Shown: positions 9,207 through 16,653, counted from the stretch's first letter. The stretch is DNA of 64,000 bases from Candidatus Saccharimonadota bacterium (GCA_017406565.1 JAFQYG010000002.1:1-64000), one strand, 5' to 3'. The notes: generated from the sequence alone by a model not told the origin. Made by a program: numbers and translations.

Positions 9207-9207
9207 T
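9202..9207 (+). promoter_or_regulatory. Leaderless-type -10 element (TATAAT) of the trxB-like gene
   Basis: TATAAT overlaps the rnj stop codon and ends exactly 6 bases before ATG 9214. No ribosome site is present. Confidence 0.6.
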
Positions 9208-9213
9208 ATTAGT

Positions 9214-9981
9214 ATGAAATATGATGTTGCAATTATTGGTGCCGGAATGGCGGGGCTTACAGCTGGGATTTATGCTAGTCGAGCTGGTAAATCAGTGTTA
9301 ATATTTGAGTCTGGTGCGATTGGCGGACAGATTATCACTGCGCCAAGCGTTGAAAATTGGCCTGGAAGTTTTAGGATTTCGGGTGCTGATTTGATGCAAG
9401 ACATTAAGAATCAGGCGGCTGAACTTGGAGCGGAAATTAGATATGAAGAAGTAGTTGAAATTGCAAAAAAGGATAAAACGTTTTTGGTGACGACAGACGA
9501 AGATGAGTATATCGCTGGAACGATAATTGTGGCGATGGGCACAGAACCAAGAAGGCTAAGTGAAAAACAAGCAAAGGACGCTGGAGACAGAGCGATTTCT
9601 TACTGTGCGACTTGTGACGGAGCTCTTTATAAAGGTAAGCCAGTAGTAGTGGTTGGGAGTGGTAATACAGCTAAACAGGAAATGGCGTATCTCAAAAATA
9701 TTGCTTCAAAAGTTTATCATATTCATCATGATGATCCAATTCCGGAGGATGCGGAGGCAGTGTTTGTAGCGATTGGGAGAGTGACTAATACTGGGTTTTT
9801 GAAGGGATTAGTTGATTTGGATGACAATGGATACGTGATTGCAGGAGAGGATTGCGTAACTTCTTGTCCTGGTGTATTTGTAGCAGGGGATTGTCGTGTA
9901 AAGGAGGTGAGACAATTAGTAACTGCAGCGGCGGATGGTGCTGTGGCGGCCGAAGCGGCAGTAAGTTATTTGAGTGAGTAA
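9214..9981 (+). CDS. trxB: Thioredoxin reductase-like flavoprotein with shortened NADPH domain
   Basis: Thioredoxin reductase passes electrons from a reductant through FAD and a CxxC pair to thioredoxin. The FAD-binding GAGMAGLTAGIYASRAG (residues 9-25), the redox motif SYCATCDGALY (about 130-140), a GSGNTA dinucleotide turn (about 152-157) and the C-terminal FAD motif PGVFVAGDCR are all visible. The protein is only 255 residues against about 310-320 for typical TrxB. The gap falls between VYHIHHDD and AEAVFVAIGR: roughly 55 residues are missing, including the HRRxxxR motif that holds the NADPH phosphate. The reading frame is open throughout, so this looks like a real compact form, possibly using another electron donor (ferredoxin- or NADH-dependent relatives exist), or a partner-dependent enzyme. 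Confidence 0.85.
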   Translation: MKYDVAIIGAGMAGLTAGIYASRAGKSVLIFESGAIGGQIITAPSVENWPGSFRISGADLMQDIKNQAAELGAEIRYEEVVEIAKKDKTFLVTTDEDEYIAGTIIVAMGTEPRRLSEKQAKDAGDRAISYCATCDGALYKGKPVVVVGSGNTAKQEMAYLKNIASKVYHIHHDDPIPEDAEAVFVAIGRVTNTGFLKGLVDLDDNGYVIAGEDCVTSCPGVFVAGDCRVKEVRQLVTAAADGAVAAEAAVSYLSE

Positions 9982-9987
9982 TATTTT

Positions 9988-11214
9988 CTATGTAATATTT
10001 AGGAATTTGAGTAGAGCATATAGTGCAGCATAAGCTACTAAACCTATCGTTATCTCGAAAATTCTCCTTTTAGCTTTGGTGGTTTGTTGTTCATTGTCTT
10101 TGGCAGTGAGGTAAGTAATGCCAGAGATTGAAATGCCAATAACAGCTGCAATACCTATACCATAAGTTAGAATATCTAGTATGAGGCCTAGAACGTTTTT
10201 TACTCCATTTTCGGGGTCATCACAAAAACTTTTTAATATGACTGCACAGTCTTCTTTGGATTCATTATTGCTATCCTTATTCCCATCGCTGTTGTTTTTA
10301 TCATTGTTGACGTTATTATTGCTATCGTTACCTTTATCATTTTTGTTATTATCTTTACTGCTGTCGTCGGCTTGATACTTGAGATCGATTCCATATTTAG
10401 CAAACACTGATTGTTTAACTTTATAATACCTTGTCCGATAGCCCCAAACTCCATGGCCATTTTTATTTCTTATTGCAGCGTATAGAAGATATACATCACC
10501 ATTTTTATCAAACGATATGTCTTCAATCTCTCCTGGATAACCACCCGAGACGCTTTTAATGACACCTGTTGGTATGTAGAATATTTTTATAAGTTTTGAT
10601 TTTTTATATACATATATTTTACCGTCGTGATAGTTGGTGCTACTATCGTTATCATACCACCACAATTGCATTGTATATTCGCCTCTTTGAGCTCTTCCTT
10701 GGGGGCGCCATGTTGTGCTATGTTTCCCATTTTTCCCTTCCTTATTTTTATTATGGTAAGTTGGATTTTTAGAAGCGCATTTATAATTTTTGCCTCTTAT
10801 TTTTATATTTTTTGCTTTGCCATTTAATCCTACAATGCATCCAGTTACATCCGAATTGTTTCCAGTTATTATTGCTTCACCTTTGCCCCAATCATACAAA
10901 AAGGTATTCATATGCCCTAGGTTTTTCGTGTTAATTGTATTAAGTTTTTTACCAGTTTTTCTATCTACTATATGGATTTGACCTTTTGAATCACTCGTAA
11001 AGCTTGAAAAAATAAAGTATTTTTCAGTGATGATTCCTCCCTGTGCATGAGAGCTTCCTTCGTTATAGCTATCTGAGAAATCTTTTACTAAAGATATTTG
11101 ATTTTTTTTGATTGTAACTGTTTCAACCCCAAAAGCATTTTTAGATAAGAACAAAAAAGGAATTAGTATAATTGACGCCGATATATACTTGAATAATTTG
11201 GGTAATTTAACCAT
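9988..11214 (-). CDS. Secreted propeller-like protein with C-terminal type IV secretion pilin-type anchor
   Basis: This 408-residue protein has a signal peptide (about 1-29, ending NAFG), a beta-rich domain of about 230 residues with short repeated strands (for example KGQIHIVDRKTGKKLNT and GDVYLLYAAIRN) suggesting a propeller-like fold, an Asn/Asp/Lys linker (about 280-320), and a C-terminal pair of membrane helices around GIAAVIGISISGITYLTAKD and ITIGLVAYAALYALLKF. The pair resembles TrbC/VirB2-type pilins of type IV secretion systems (T4SS_pilin), with the charged turn KDNEQQTTKAKRRIFE between helices. The same module occurs in the protein at 32085-33188. The gene stands alone, convergent with trxB; a TGTTAAAAT element ends 9 bases before its start. 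The ligand of the N-terminal domain is unknown. Confidence 0.75.
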   Translation of the reverse strand: MVKLPKLFKYISASIILIPFLFLSKNAFGVETVTIKKNQISLVKDFSDSYNEGSSHAQGGIITEKYFIFSSFTSDSKGQIHIVDRKTGKKLNTINTKNLGHMNTFLYDWGKGEAIITGNNSDVTGCIVGLNGKAKNIKIRGKNYKCASKNPTYHNKNKEGKNGKHSTTWRPQGRAQRGEYTMQLWWYDNDSSTNYHDGKIYVYKKSKLIKIFYIPTGVIKSVSGGYPGEIEDISFDKNGDVYLLYAAIRNKNGHGVWGYRTRYYKVKQSVFAKYGIDLKYQADDSSKDNNKNDKGNDSNNNVNNDKNNSDGNKDSNNESKEDCAVILKSFCDDPENGVKNVLGLILDILTYGIGIAAVIGISISGITYLTAKDNEQQTTKAKRRIFEITIGLVAYAALYALLKFLNIT

Positions 11215-11223
11215 CTTGTTATT

Positions 11224-11229
11224 ATTTTA
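11224..11229 (-). promoter_or_regulatory. Extended -10 (TGTTAAAAT) of the pilin-anchor gene
   Basis: On the minus strand TGnTAAAAT ends 9 bases before the ATG at 11214, with no ribosome site between. The transcript would have at most a few leader bases. Confidence 0.5.
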
Positions 11230-11334
11230 ACATAAGCTTGAAGTCTTTATAGTAATAACTAATTTTTTGTCGATTAGCTGTAAATTATTATTATGCTATA
11301 ATGGTTATGTAAAAGGTATACAAGAATATAGTCT

Positions 11335-13098
11335 ATGCTCAAAAAGAAACATATATTAATTGCTCCACTAGGGCTAATTAGTTTAACTGTCCTTTCTGGA
11401 GCCTTTTTGATATCTCCTTATTCTTACGCTACTGATGATAATGCCATAGACAATGTTTCTGTTAATGTACCAGTCTCATGTACTATGTCTGGTACTGGGA
11501 TGAATAGCCATAACGTCAATATAGTAAATGGTACTTATCAAGCAGATATTGGCTCTACTACGCTTAAGGCATTCTGTAATGACAATAATGGCTTTGCTAT
11601 CTATGCCATAGGTTTCACTGATGATGAATATGGAAAGACTGTACTAACTAATACTACACTAGGTTCTACTTACAATATAGCTACCGGAACAGCTACAAGT
11701 GGTAGTACATCTAACTAGGCGATGAAACTAGCCACTAATACAAATGCTACCTATGCCCTAACTCTAGATAATGGATTTGGTAGTTATAGTTCAGTACCAG
11801 CAACTTATACTAAAGTCGCACATAGAGATAGTGGCACAGATACAGGTACTAGTGCCACTGGCTCAGAACTAACTTCAACCTATGCAGCTTATATGAATCA
11901 AACTCAACCTGCTGGAACTTATACTGGACAAGTGAAATACACTTTAGTCCATCCATCTAATGAAGAACCATTACAGCCTCAACCAGCTACAGCCGGATGT
12001 ATTAATTATTTCGCTAATGCTAGCACATCTATTGGAGAAATGGGCTGTCAATCTGCATCAAACAATGCATCAGTAGATCTCTGGGCAAGCAATTTCAAAC
12101 GAGATGGCTATGGCTTCGCTGGTTGGAACGATAAATACGACTACTCTGGTACCAACTACGGCCCTAACCAAACCATCACCGCTCCAGCTGACGTACAGAC
12201 AAACGGTCTATCCCTCTATGCTGTCTGGATCAAATCAGCTGGGACTATACAGAACTGGAATGGTTGTACTAATCTCACTCAAGCCCCAACAGATGGAACC
12301 GCTACTCTTTCTAGTGTTACTGCTCTTACAGATGAAAGAGATAGCAACACTTATGCGGTAGCTAGGCTTGCTGATGGTAAATGCTGGATGATAGAAAACT
12401 TAAGGCTAGACAATAATCCAGAATTATCAGCTTCCAACACCCATAACCCATCTCTCCCACTTAACAATTCATGGTGGTATAGTGCGGACAATGATAGTAA
12501 TACTATACCAATTTCTAATCATCTCTCAATTACCACAGACCCAGCTCAAACCACTTGGTGTACAACAGACTCATCCAACTGTGATGACCAATCCATGCTA
12601 GCCACCAATAACACTACTCTCTTTACTGGCAACTCTTCCGCTAGCTACAGTGCATCAAGTAATGTATATAGCTATGGAAATTACTACAACTGGTACTCAG
12701 CTACAGCAGGACATGGTAAATATGGCTCTAATTATGATAATGGCTATCACGCTCCAGGAGATATCTGCCCAGCTGGTTGGCACTTACCTACTGGTAGTGG
12801 TGATACTTCCGCAGAATATCGAATCCTAGATACATCTATGGGGGGTACTGGCACAAGTCAATATATCCAAGAAGCTACTAACAAATGGCGTTCATTTCCG
12901 AATAATTTTGTCTTTTCTGGTAACGTAAGCGGCGTGTCAATACAAGATAGAGGCAACTACGGAAAGTATTGGTCCTCTACCGCAAGTGCCGATAACACTG
13001 TTCATAGTTTGGGTTTTCATAGTAGTTATGTTGGTCCCGGGAGAAACACTGCAAATAAAAATGATGGGAGAATGGTGCGTTGCGTCGCTGGCGTGTAG
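11335..13098 (+). pseudogene. Large secreted surface protein interrupted by an in-frame amber codon
   Basis: Two segments in the same frame are separated only by TAG at 11716-11718: residues 1-127 (signal peptide ending YSYA, then a beta-rich domain) and a 458-residue remainder from 11722. The sequence across the stop reads TSTSN-stop-AMKLATNTNATYAL; SNWAMKL-like sequences would be natural, so a TGG to TAG change is the simplest explanation. Downstream domains are a Listeria-Bacteroides-type repeat (FKRDGYGFAGWNDK ... LYAVWIKSAG) and a Fibrobacter succinogenes-type paralogous domain (LADGKCWMIENLRLDNN, ICPAGWHLPTGSG, ending RMVRCVAGV). The gene at 44102 is a paralogue with the same order. TATAAT lies at 11297-11302. 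Codons are richer in C than in neighbouring genes. Either a nonsense mutation, a readthrough site or a sequencing error. Confidence 0.75.
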
Positions 13099-13137
13099 AA
13101 TTTTCCTAAAGGCTCAAATAATAGTACGTTGCAGATT

Positions 13138-13166
13138 AATACCGCTGGGCAATTCCCAGCGGTATT
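13138..13166. repeat. Perfect inverted repeat downstream of the broken surface protein gene
   Basis: AATACCGCTGGG and CCCAGCGGTATT flank CAATT. The 12-bp stem would make a strong hairpin 40 bases after the stop codon, but the T-run expected of an intrinsic terminator is poor. It may still end or stabilise the surface protein transcript. Confidence 0.65.
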
Positions 13167-13239
13167 GGATATCTCTTATTATTAATGCTTATTATTACTC
13201 TATTTCAGCTATTGCAAGAAGTAACTGTTCTAAAACACA

Positions 13240-13285
13240 AAAATTACCCCTGCTCAAGGGTTAGTTTTTGTGACACGCCACGAAA
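13240..13285 (+). repeat. Left copy of a direct repeat flanking the G5-gene segment
   Basis: The left copy contains TTACCCCTGCTCAAGGG, then TAGTTTTTGTGACACGCCAC. The right copy at 14787-14832 has TACCCCTGTTAGGGGTGA followed by TTTTTTGTGACACGCCAC. The two share about 35 of 42 positions in the same orientation. The left copy looks like a decayed terminator hairpin; the right copy is a good one. Confidence 0.65.
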
Positions 13286-13297
13286 ATGATTTTCGTG
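13279..13297. repeat. Short palindrome next to the direct repeat
   Basis: CACGAAAATGATTTTCGTG is a perfect inverted repeat with one central base. It lies between the direct repeat and the 20-base inverted repeat at 13304. Role unknown. Confidence 0.5.
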
Positions 13298-13303
13298 CCA
13301 ATG

Positions 13304-13323
13304 TTATACATATTGGAGTGTCA
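13304..13323. repeat. Left 20-base inverted repeat of the G5-gene segment
   Basis: TTATACATATTGGAGTGTCA is the exact reverse complement of 14740-14759. The pair encloses the two tandem arrays and the G5-domain gene, like the ends of an inserted element. Confidence 0.8.
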
Positions 13324-13328
13324 TATTC

Positions 13329-13433
13329 TGCCGTCCATTTTAAGTGTACGCAAAATTCTTGCCGTCCAAAAATAGGTGTACGCAAAAACACTGCCGTCCA
13401 TTTTTACTGTACATAATAAGCATTATCGTCCAT
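13329..13433 (+). repeat. Left tandem repeat array (three and a half units of 31-32 bp)
   Basis: Units begin TGCCGTCCA and end GTGTACGCAA, at 13329-13353, 13360-13385, 13392-13416 (decayed end TGTACATAA) and a half unit TATCGTCCAT at 13424. The shared core GTGTACGCAA is the reverse complement of TTGCGTACAC in the right array, so the arrays face each other. Multiple inward-facing repeats at each end are typical of transposase binding sites in IS21-like or Tn7-like elements. Confidence 0.8.
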
Positions 13434-13439
13434 AAAAAA

Positions 13440-13467
13440 GAGTTATGCAGACGTGTCTGCATAACTC
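13440..13467 (-). terminator. Strong palindrome acting as a minus-strand terminator
   Basis: GAGTTATGCAGAC and GTCTGCATAACTC form a perfect 13-bp stem with a 2-base loop. On the minus strand it is followed directly by TTTTTTA, the usual intrinsic terminator layout, so it would stop transcription running leftward. No minus-strand gene is visible upstream of it, so it may shield the array or be a relic. Confidence 0.65.
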
Positions 13468-13534
13468 AGAAATAGTAAGTGGTTATTGAGGATTAAGTAT
13501 CAGTAATGCTTTATCTACCAAATTTAGTTAAGAG

Positions 13535-13558
13535 ATCCATCAATTCTGGTGGATTTTT
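13535..13558 (+). terminator. Terminator just upstream of the G5-gene promoter
   Basis: ATCCATC and GGTGGAT pair (one G-T) over AATTCT, followed by TTTTT. The next promoter TATAAT begins at 13561, so the element gene appears insulated from upstream transcription. Confidence 0.7.
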
Positions 13559-13588
13559 GTTATAATAGAAGAAATAGTGTGAAACATT

Positions 13589-14545
13589 ATGGTGAAAAAG
13601 AAAGCAAAAGCGAAGTCAAACAAGACTTCGAAAAATAAATCTAAGAATACAAAACAAAGAACATCCTTTAAGGATTGGTTCAAGTCACATAAGAAAAGGA
13701 TACTATTAACATCTTACTATTCTGGTGCCGCCATCGTTATAGCTTCATCAATTTATGTTATTATGAGTAATCTTACTAAGACGGAAGATGTCACGCGCGA
13801 CGAACCAATTTCTTTTATAACAGAATATGTCGATACTGATGAATTAGAGCTAGGTACAGAGGAAGTAGAACGTGAGGGCGAAGACGGAGTAAAAAAAGTA
13901 ACATATAGAGAGAAGTCATATCTACTCAGTGGCAAGGTCATAGATAGTTTTCAGATAGACTTTGAAACAACTAAAGAGCCAGTTAGTAAACTTGTCAAAC
14001 GAGGTACTAGGCGATGGCAGTATATGATTTGCTCGGATGGCGGTTGGATGTTTTATAGTGACGAGCAATTTAAGGATAAAAATGTTGGTTTTACGCATGC
14101 TTCAGAAGACGCTTGTGCGAAAGATGGTAAAGGTACAGCGGTCGCCCTTGCTGATTCCCCATCCTCTTCAAGCCCTACGGTCAGTTCATATTCTGGGAGT
14201 AGTGGGAGTGGCCTAACAGATGATTATGTTAGAGCAATGGAAATTATAGCAGAGCGCGAGCGTGAATTGAGAAATAACGAGACCAACAATGTCTCTGGCA
14301 CCGAACCTTTTACGGGCTCTACGACAAATAGTGATCCGTTTGCCGAAGAAAGGGCTCGACAAGAAGCAGAGAGGCAAGCTAGATCGACGGCAGAAAGCAC
14401 TTGTCGTAGTCAAGCTGAAAGGGCTAGAGATAGCGCAAGAAGGCAACTTGGTGCTATGGGTGTTGGTGGTTCTGAACTAACAACTGTTCCGCAAGGAGCT
14501 TACGATTCGACCTACAGTAGTTGTATGCGAGGCTATGGATATTAA
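13589..14545 (+). CDS. G5-domain membrane-anchored surface protein
   Basis: The 318-residue protein has a very basic N-terminus (Lys/Ser/Asn, residues 1-35), one membrane helix (about 38-60), then a G5 domain (about 75-140) with the pattern ELELGTEEVEREGEDGVKKV ... KLVKRGT. G5 domains occur in surface and cell-wall proteins and bind N-acetylglucosamine-containing or zinc-dependent adhesive partners. A Trp/Cys-containing stretch (WQYMICSDGGWMFYSDEQF), a Ser-rich linker, and an Arg/Glu/Ala-rich coiled-coil-like segment (about 210-290) follow. TATAAT is at 13561-13566, 22 bases before the ATG; no ribosome site is obvious. It is the only gene in a segment flanked by transposon-like repeat arrays, so it may be cargo. 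Confidence 0.75.
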   Translation: MVKKKAKAKSNKTSKNKSKNTKQRTSFKDWFKSHKKRILLTSYYSGAAIVIASSIYVIMSNLTKTEDVTRDEPISFITEYVDTDELELGTEEVEREGEDGVKKVTYREKSYLLSGKVIDSFQIDFETTKEPVSKLVKRGTRRWQYMICSDGGWMFYSDEQFKDKNVGFTHASEDACAKDGKGTAVALADSPSSSSPTVSSYSGSSGSGLTDDYVRAMEIIAERERELRNNETNNVSGTEPFTGSTTNSDPFAEERARQEAERQARSTAESTCRSQAERARDSARRQLGAMGVGGSELTTVPQGAYDSTYSSCMRGYGY

Positions 14546-14622
14546 AGCAAAATGATCTGATTCTGTCATGAAAAAACTTTCGTGTTAATACTATAGCATA
14601 GACTAGTTTTCATCCCTGTAAA

Positions 14623-14715
14623 TGTCGCATCGCTAGTATATTGCGTACAGGGGGGTGTCGCATCGCTGGTCGGTTGCGTACACCTAGGTGTCGCATCGCT
14701 GGTCAGTTGCGTACA
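14623..14715 (+). repeat. Right tandem repeat array (three 33-bp units)
   Basis: Three 27-base units starting TGTCGCATCGCT and ending TTGCGTACA sit at 14623, 14656 and 14689, each followed by 6 bases, giving an exact 33-bp period. Each unit is itself partly palindromic (GGTGTCGCA against TGCGTACACC). The end motif is the reverse complement of the left-array core. The spacers are too short for a CRISPR array. Confidence 0.85.
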
Positions 14716-14739
14716 CCTTCTTTTTATGATTAAGAAACG

Positions 14740-14759
14740 TGACACTCCAATATGTATAA
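14740..14759. repeat. Right 20-base inverted repeat of the G5-gene segment
   Basis: TGACACTCCAATATGTATAA is the exact reverse complement of 13304-13323. Confidence 0.8.
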
Positions 14760-14786
14760 TATTGAACTCGGATTGTTTGAAACAAT

Positions 14787-14832
14787 AAAAAATACCCCTG
14801 TTAGGGGTGATTTTTTGTGACACGCCACAAAG
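14787..14832 (+). repeat. Right copy of the flanking direct repeat
   Basis: This copy matches 13240-13285 in the same orientation. It overlaps the terminator hairpin at 14794-14808 and runs to GTGACACGCCAC, 10 bases before the tRNA-Leu gene. Confidence 0.65.
14791..14816. terminator. Bidirectional terminator beside tRNA-Leu
   Basis: ACCCCT and AGGGGT pair over a 3-base loop with A/T-runs on both sides. On the minus strand it lies just past the 3' end of tRNA-Leu(UAA) and likely ends its transcript. Confidence 0.75.
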
Positions 14833-14842
14833 ACGGTATTCG

Positions 14843-14927
14843 TGGTGCCCGAGATGGGACTTGAACCCATATGGAAGTTTCCATTCGATTTTAAGTCGAA
14901 CGCGTATACCAATTCCGCCACTCGGGC
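14843..14927 (-). tRNA. tRNA-Leu (anticodon UAA)
   Basis: The minus strand folds as a class II tRNA: acceptor GCCCGAG / CTCGGGC, discriminator A and an encoded CCA, D arm GTGGCGGAATTGG, anticodon loop CTTAAAA giving UAA, a long variable arm, and a TTCAAGT T-loop. Confidence 0.95.
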
Positions 14928-14966
14928 ACTCTATTATTATACCATATTTTGTAATTATCTAAATGA

Positions 14967-14972
14967 TATAAT
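14967..14972 (+). promoter_or_regulatory. Leaderless-type -10 element (TGATATAAT)
   Basis: TGnTATAAT ends exactly 6 bases before ATG 14979, with no ribosome site. Confidence 0.6.
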
Positions 14973-14978
14973 AGTGGT

Positions 14979-15806
14979 ATGAATATTTTGTATTGTGGTG
15001 ATAAGGGAATTTCACGAGGCGTGTTGGTATCAATCTTGTCGCTTTTGATGCGAGGTAAAAAGAACAATATATATAATATATATATAATGACAATAAAGTA
15101 TGAGGGGGTAAATCCGTTTGAAGAGAAGACGGCAAAGTTTTTGGATGGAGTGGTAAAAAAATATAATAAAAAGAGTTTCGTAAAGTTGATTGACGCGACA
15201 GATGTTTTTACAAAGAATTTGCCTAAGAAAAATATGGGTTCTTATTTTACGCCATGTTCGATGTTGAGATTATATCTCGACCAAGTGTCTGAATTAAAAA
15301 AGTTGGATAGGATATTATATTTGGACTATGACGTGTTAGCACGAGGCGATATCAAAGAATTTTATGATACGGACCTGAACGCGGTGCAAGCGGCAGGCGT
15401 ATTGGATATTTATGGAAAGAATTTTTATCATTATCACGGCTTGTTTAATTTTGATTATATGAATTCGGGTGTGATGTTGTTTAATGTACCAGAATGTATA
15501 AAAACTGGGATGTTCGAAAAGGCGGTTTCTTTGTGTGCGAAACGTTGGATGATGTTGGCAGATCAAGCGGCGTTAAATAAATCGATTGAATGTCGTAAAT
15601 TGATGCCACGAAAATATAACGAACAAGCTGAAAGGCCAAAAGCAGATACAGTTTTGCATCATTTTAGTAACAATTTTAAATTTTGGCCTTATTTTAGAGT
15701 GCAAAAAGTGAAACCTTTTGAAATTGAGAAAGTGCATGAAGTGCTGAGAATAAATGAATACAATGATATATTTGACGAATATAATAAACTAAAGGATAAT
15801 TTATAA
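14979..15806 (+). CDS. Glycosyltransferase family 8 protein
   Basis: Family 8 glycosyltransferases move glucose or galactose from UDP-sugars with retention of configuration, often to lipids, glycans or wall polymers. The 275-residue protein shows the metal-binding DxD-type motif as YLDYDVLARGD (about residue 113-123), the acceptor-side NSGVMLFNVPECIKTG (about 163-178), and DQAALN (about 194-199), all in the expected order. It is soluble with no signal peptide. It starts a three-gene unit with a PlsC-like acyltransferase and a second family 8 enzyme (2-base gap to the next gene), which suggests synthesis of a glycolipid or lipid-linked surface glycan. Acceptor unknown. Confidence 0.85.
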   Translation: MNILYCGDKGISRGVLVSILSLLMRGKKNNIYNIYIMTIKYEGVNPFEEKTAKFLDGVVKKYNKKSFVKLIDATDVFTKNLPKKNMGSYFTPCSMLRLYLDQVSELKKLDRILYLDYDVLARGDIKEFYDTDLNAVQAAGVLDIYGKNFYHYHGLFNFDYMNSGVMLFNVPECIKTGMFEKAVSLCAKRWMMLADQAALNKSIECRKLMPRKYNEQAERPKADTVLHHFSNNFKFWPYFRVQKVKPFEIEKVHEVLRINEYNDIFDEYNKLKDNL

Positions 15807-15807
15807 T

Positions 15808-16638
15808 ATGGCAAAAGCAGAATTGTTTCAAAAAGATATTCCGAAAGAAGAGCGAGTGTTTTATTATGAGTCGGAAACCGATGATCCAATTAAAACGAAA
15901 GAACAAGAAAAAGGTCAGGAAGTAAGATTGCCAGAAGGATATCAATTTATTCCCAAAAATCCGTTTGTGAGAATGTATTCGGCAATATTGTTTAGAATAT
16001 TTAAATTGTTCGGACGTTGGTATGAAAAACGTTATTGGCAGGCGAAATTTTATGGGCGTGAAAAACTAAAAGAAGCTAAAGGTTCTGGCTACGTAATGTA
16101 TGCAAATCATACTAATCCATTTCATGATGTGTTTGGTCCGGCAATTGCGGCGGATAGAAGAATTTTTACGATTATTAGTCCTGTGAATTTGAAAGTGCCT
16201 GGGATTGGGAAATTTTTGCCATATATTGGTGGGTTGCCGCTTGGTAAAACTCCTGAAGAGAAGAAGGCTTTTCACAAAGCGGCAGACGAGAGACTTCGGC
16301 AAGGGAATTGTTTGGTGATTTATCCTGAAGCGCATCTTTGGCCGTATTATACAAAAGTGCGAAAGTTTCCAGCGGGAGATAAATCGTTTACTTATGCAGC
16401 GCGTAATAATTTGCCGATATTTACGATGACGACGACTTATCATAAACGAAAAGATAAAAAACACGGTGATTTGCCAAGAATGGATATATATGTGGATGGT
16501 CCATTTTATCCAGATGATAAAAAATCTGAAGATGAGAATCGAGCAATCTTGGCGGAAAAAGCTTATGATTCTATGGTAAAATATAGTAAGAAAAATAGCT
16601 ATGAATATTTTGAGTATAAGAAAAAATCAAAGAAATAA
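15808..16638 (+). CDS. PlsC-like lysophospholipid/glycerolipid acyltransferase
   Basis: The 276-residue protein matches the LPLAT/PlsC superfamily, which acylates lysophosphatidate or related lipids at the membrane. The catalytic HxxxxD motif is NHTNPFHD (about residue 96-103), and the acceptor motif is YPEAHLWPYYTKVRKFPAG (about 172-190), in place of the usual PEGTRS. The 60-residue charged N-terminal extension and the Lys-rich tail are unusual. It sits 1 base after a family 8 glycosyltransferase and 15 bases before another, so its product is probably further glycosylated. The divergent second motif makes the substrate uncertain; it need not be PlsC itself. Confidence 0.8.
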   Translation: MAKAELFQKDIPKEERVFYYESETDDPIKTKEQEKGQEVRLPEGYQFIPKNPFVRMYSAILFRIFKLFGRWYEKRYWQAKFYGREKLKEAKGSGYVMYANHTNPFHDVFGPAIAADRRIFTIISPVNLKVPGIGKFLPYIGGLPLGKTPEEKKAFHKAADERLRQGNCLVIYPEAHLWPYYTKVRKFPAGDKSFTYAARNNLPIFTMTTTYHKRKDKKHGDLPRMDIYVDGPFYPDDKKSEDENRAILAEKAYDSMVKYSKKNSYEYFEYKKKSKK

Positions 16639-16653
16639 AATTTGGAGCAAACG

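Larger units (their letters stand above)
13329..14715. mobile_element. Candidate non-autonomous transposon-like element carrying a G5-domain gene
   Basis: The segment is bounded by a 31-32-bp tandem array on the left and a 33-bp tandem array on the right, sharing an inverted core (GTGTACGCAA / TTGCGTACAC), and is enclosed by an exact 20-base inverted repeat and by 40-base direct repeats. No transposase, ATPase or resolvase gene lies between; the only gene is the G5-domain membrane protein. The end architecture is what is expected from IS21-like or Tn7-like elements, where several binding sites are arranged at each end. It could be a cargo element moved in trans or the remnant of a larger one. 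The family is inferred from layout, not from a recognised transposase. Confidence 0.5.

Noticed and set aside
11335-13098. Amber codon recoding (pyrrolysine or suppression) as normal gene expression
   Set aside because: No pyl genes or suppressor tRNA are visible, and other genes use TAG as a stop (for example upstream of 28328). A single-base change from Trp is simpler.
14623-14715. CRISPR array from regular 33-bp repeats
   Set aside because: Repeat units of 27 bases are separated by only 6 bases, there are just three copies, and no cas gene lies nearby. Inverted partner repeats lie on the other side of the gene.
13329-14715. A complete insertion sequence with transposase
   Set aside because: No transposase-like frame on either strand inside the segment; the only long frame is the G5-domain protein.
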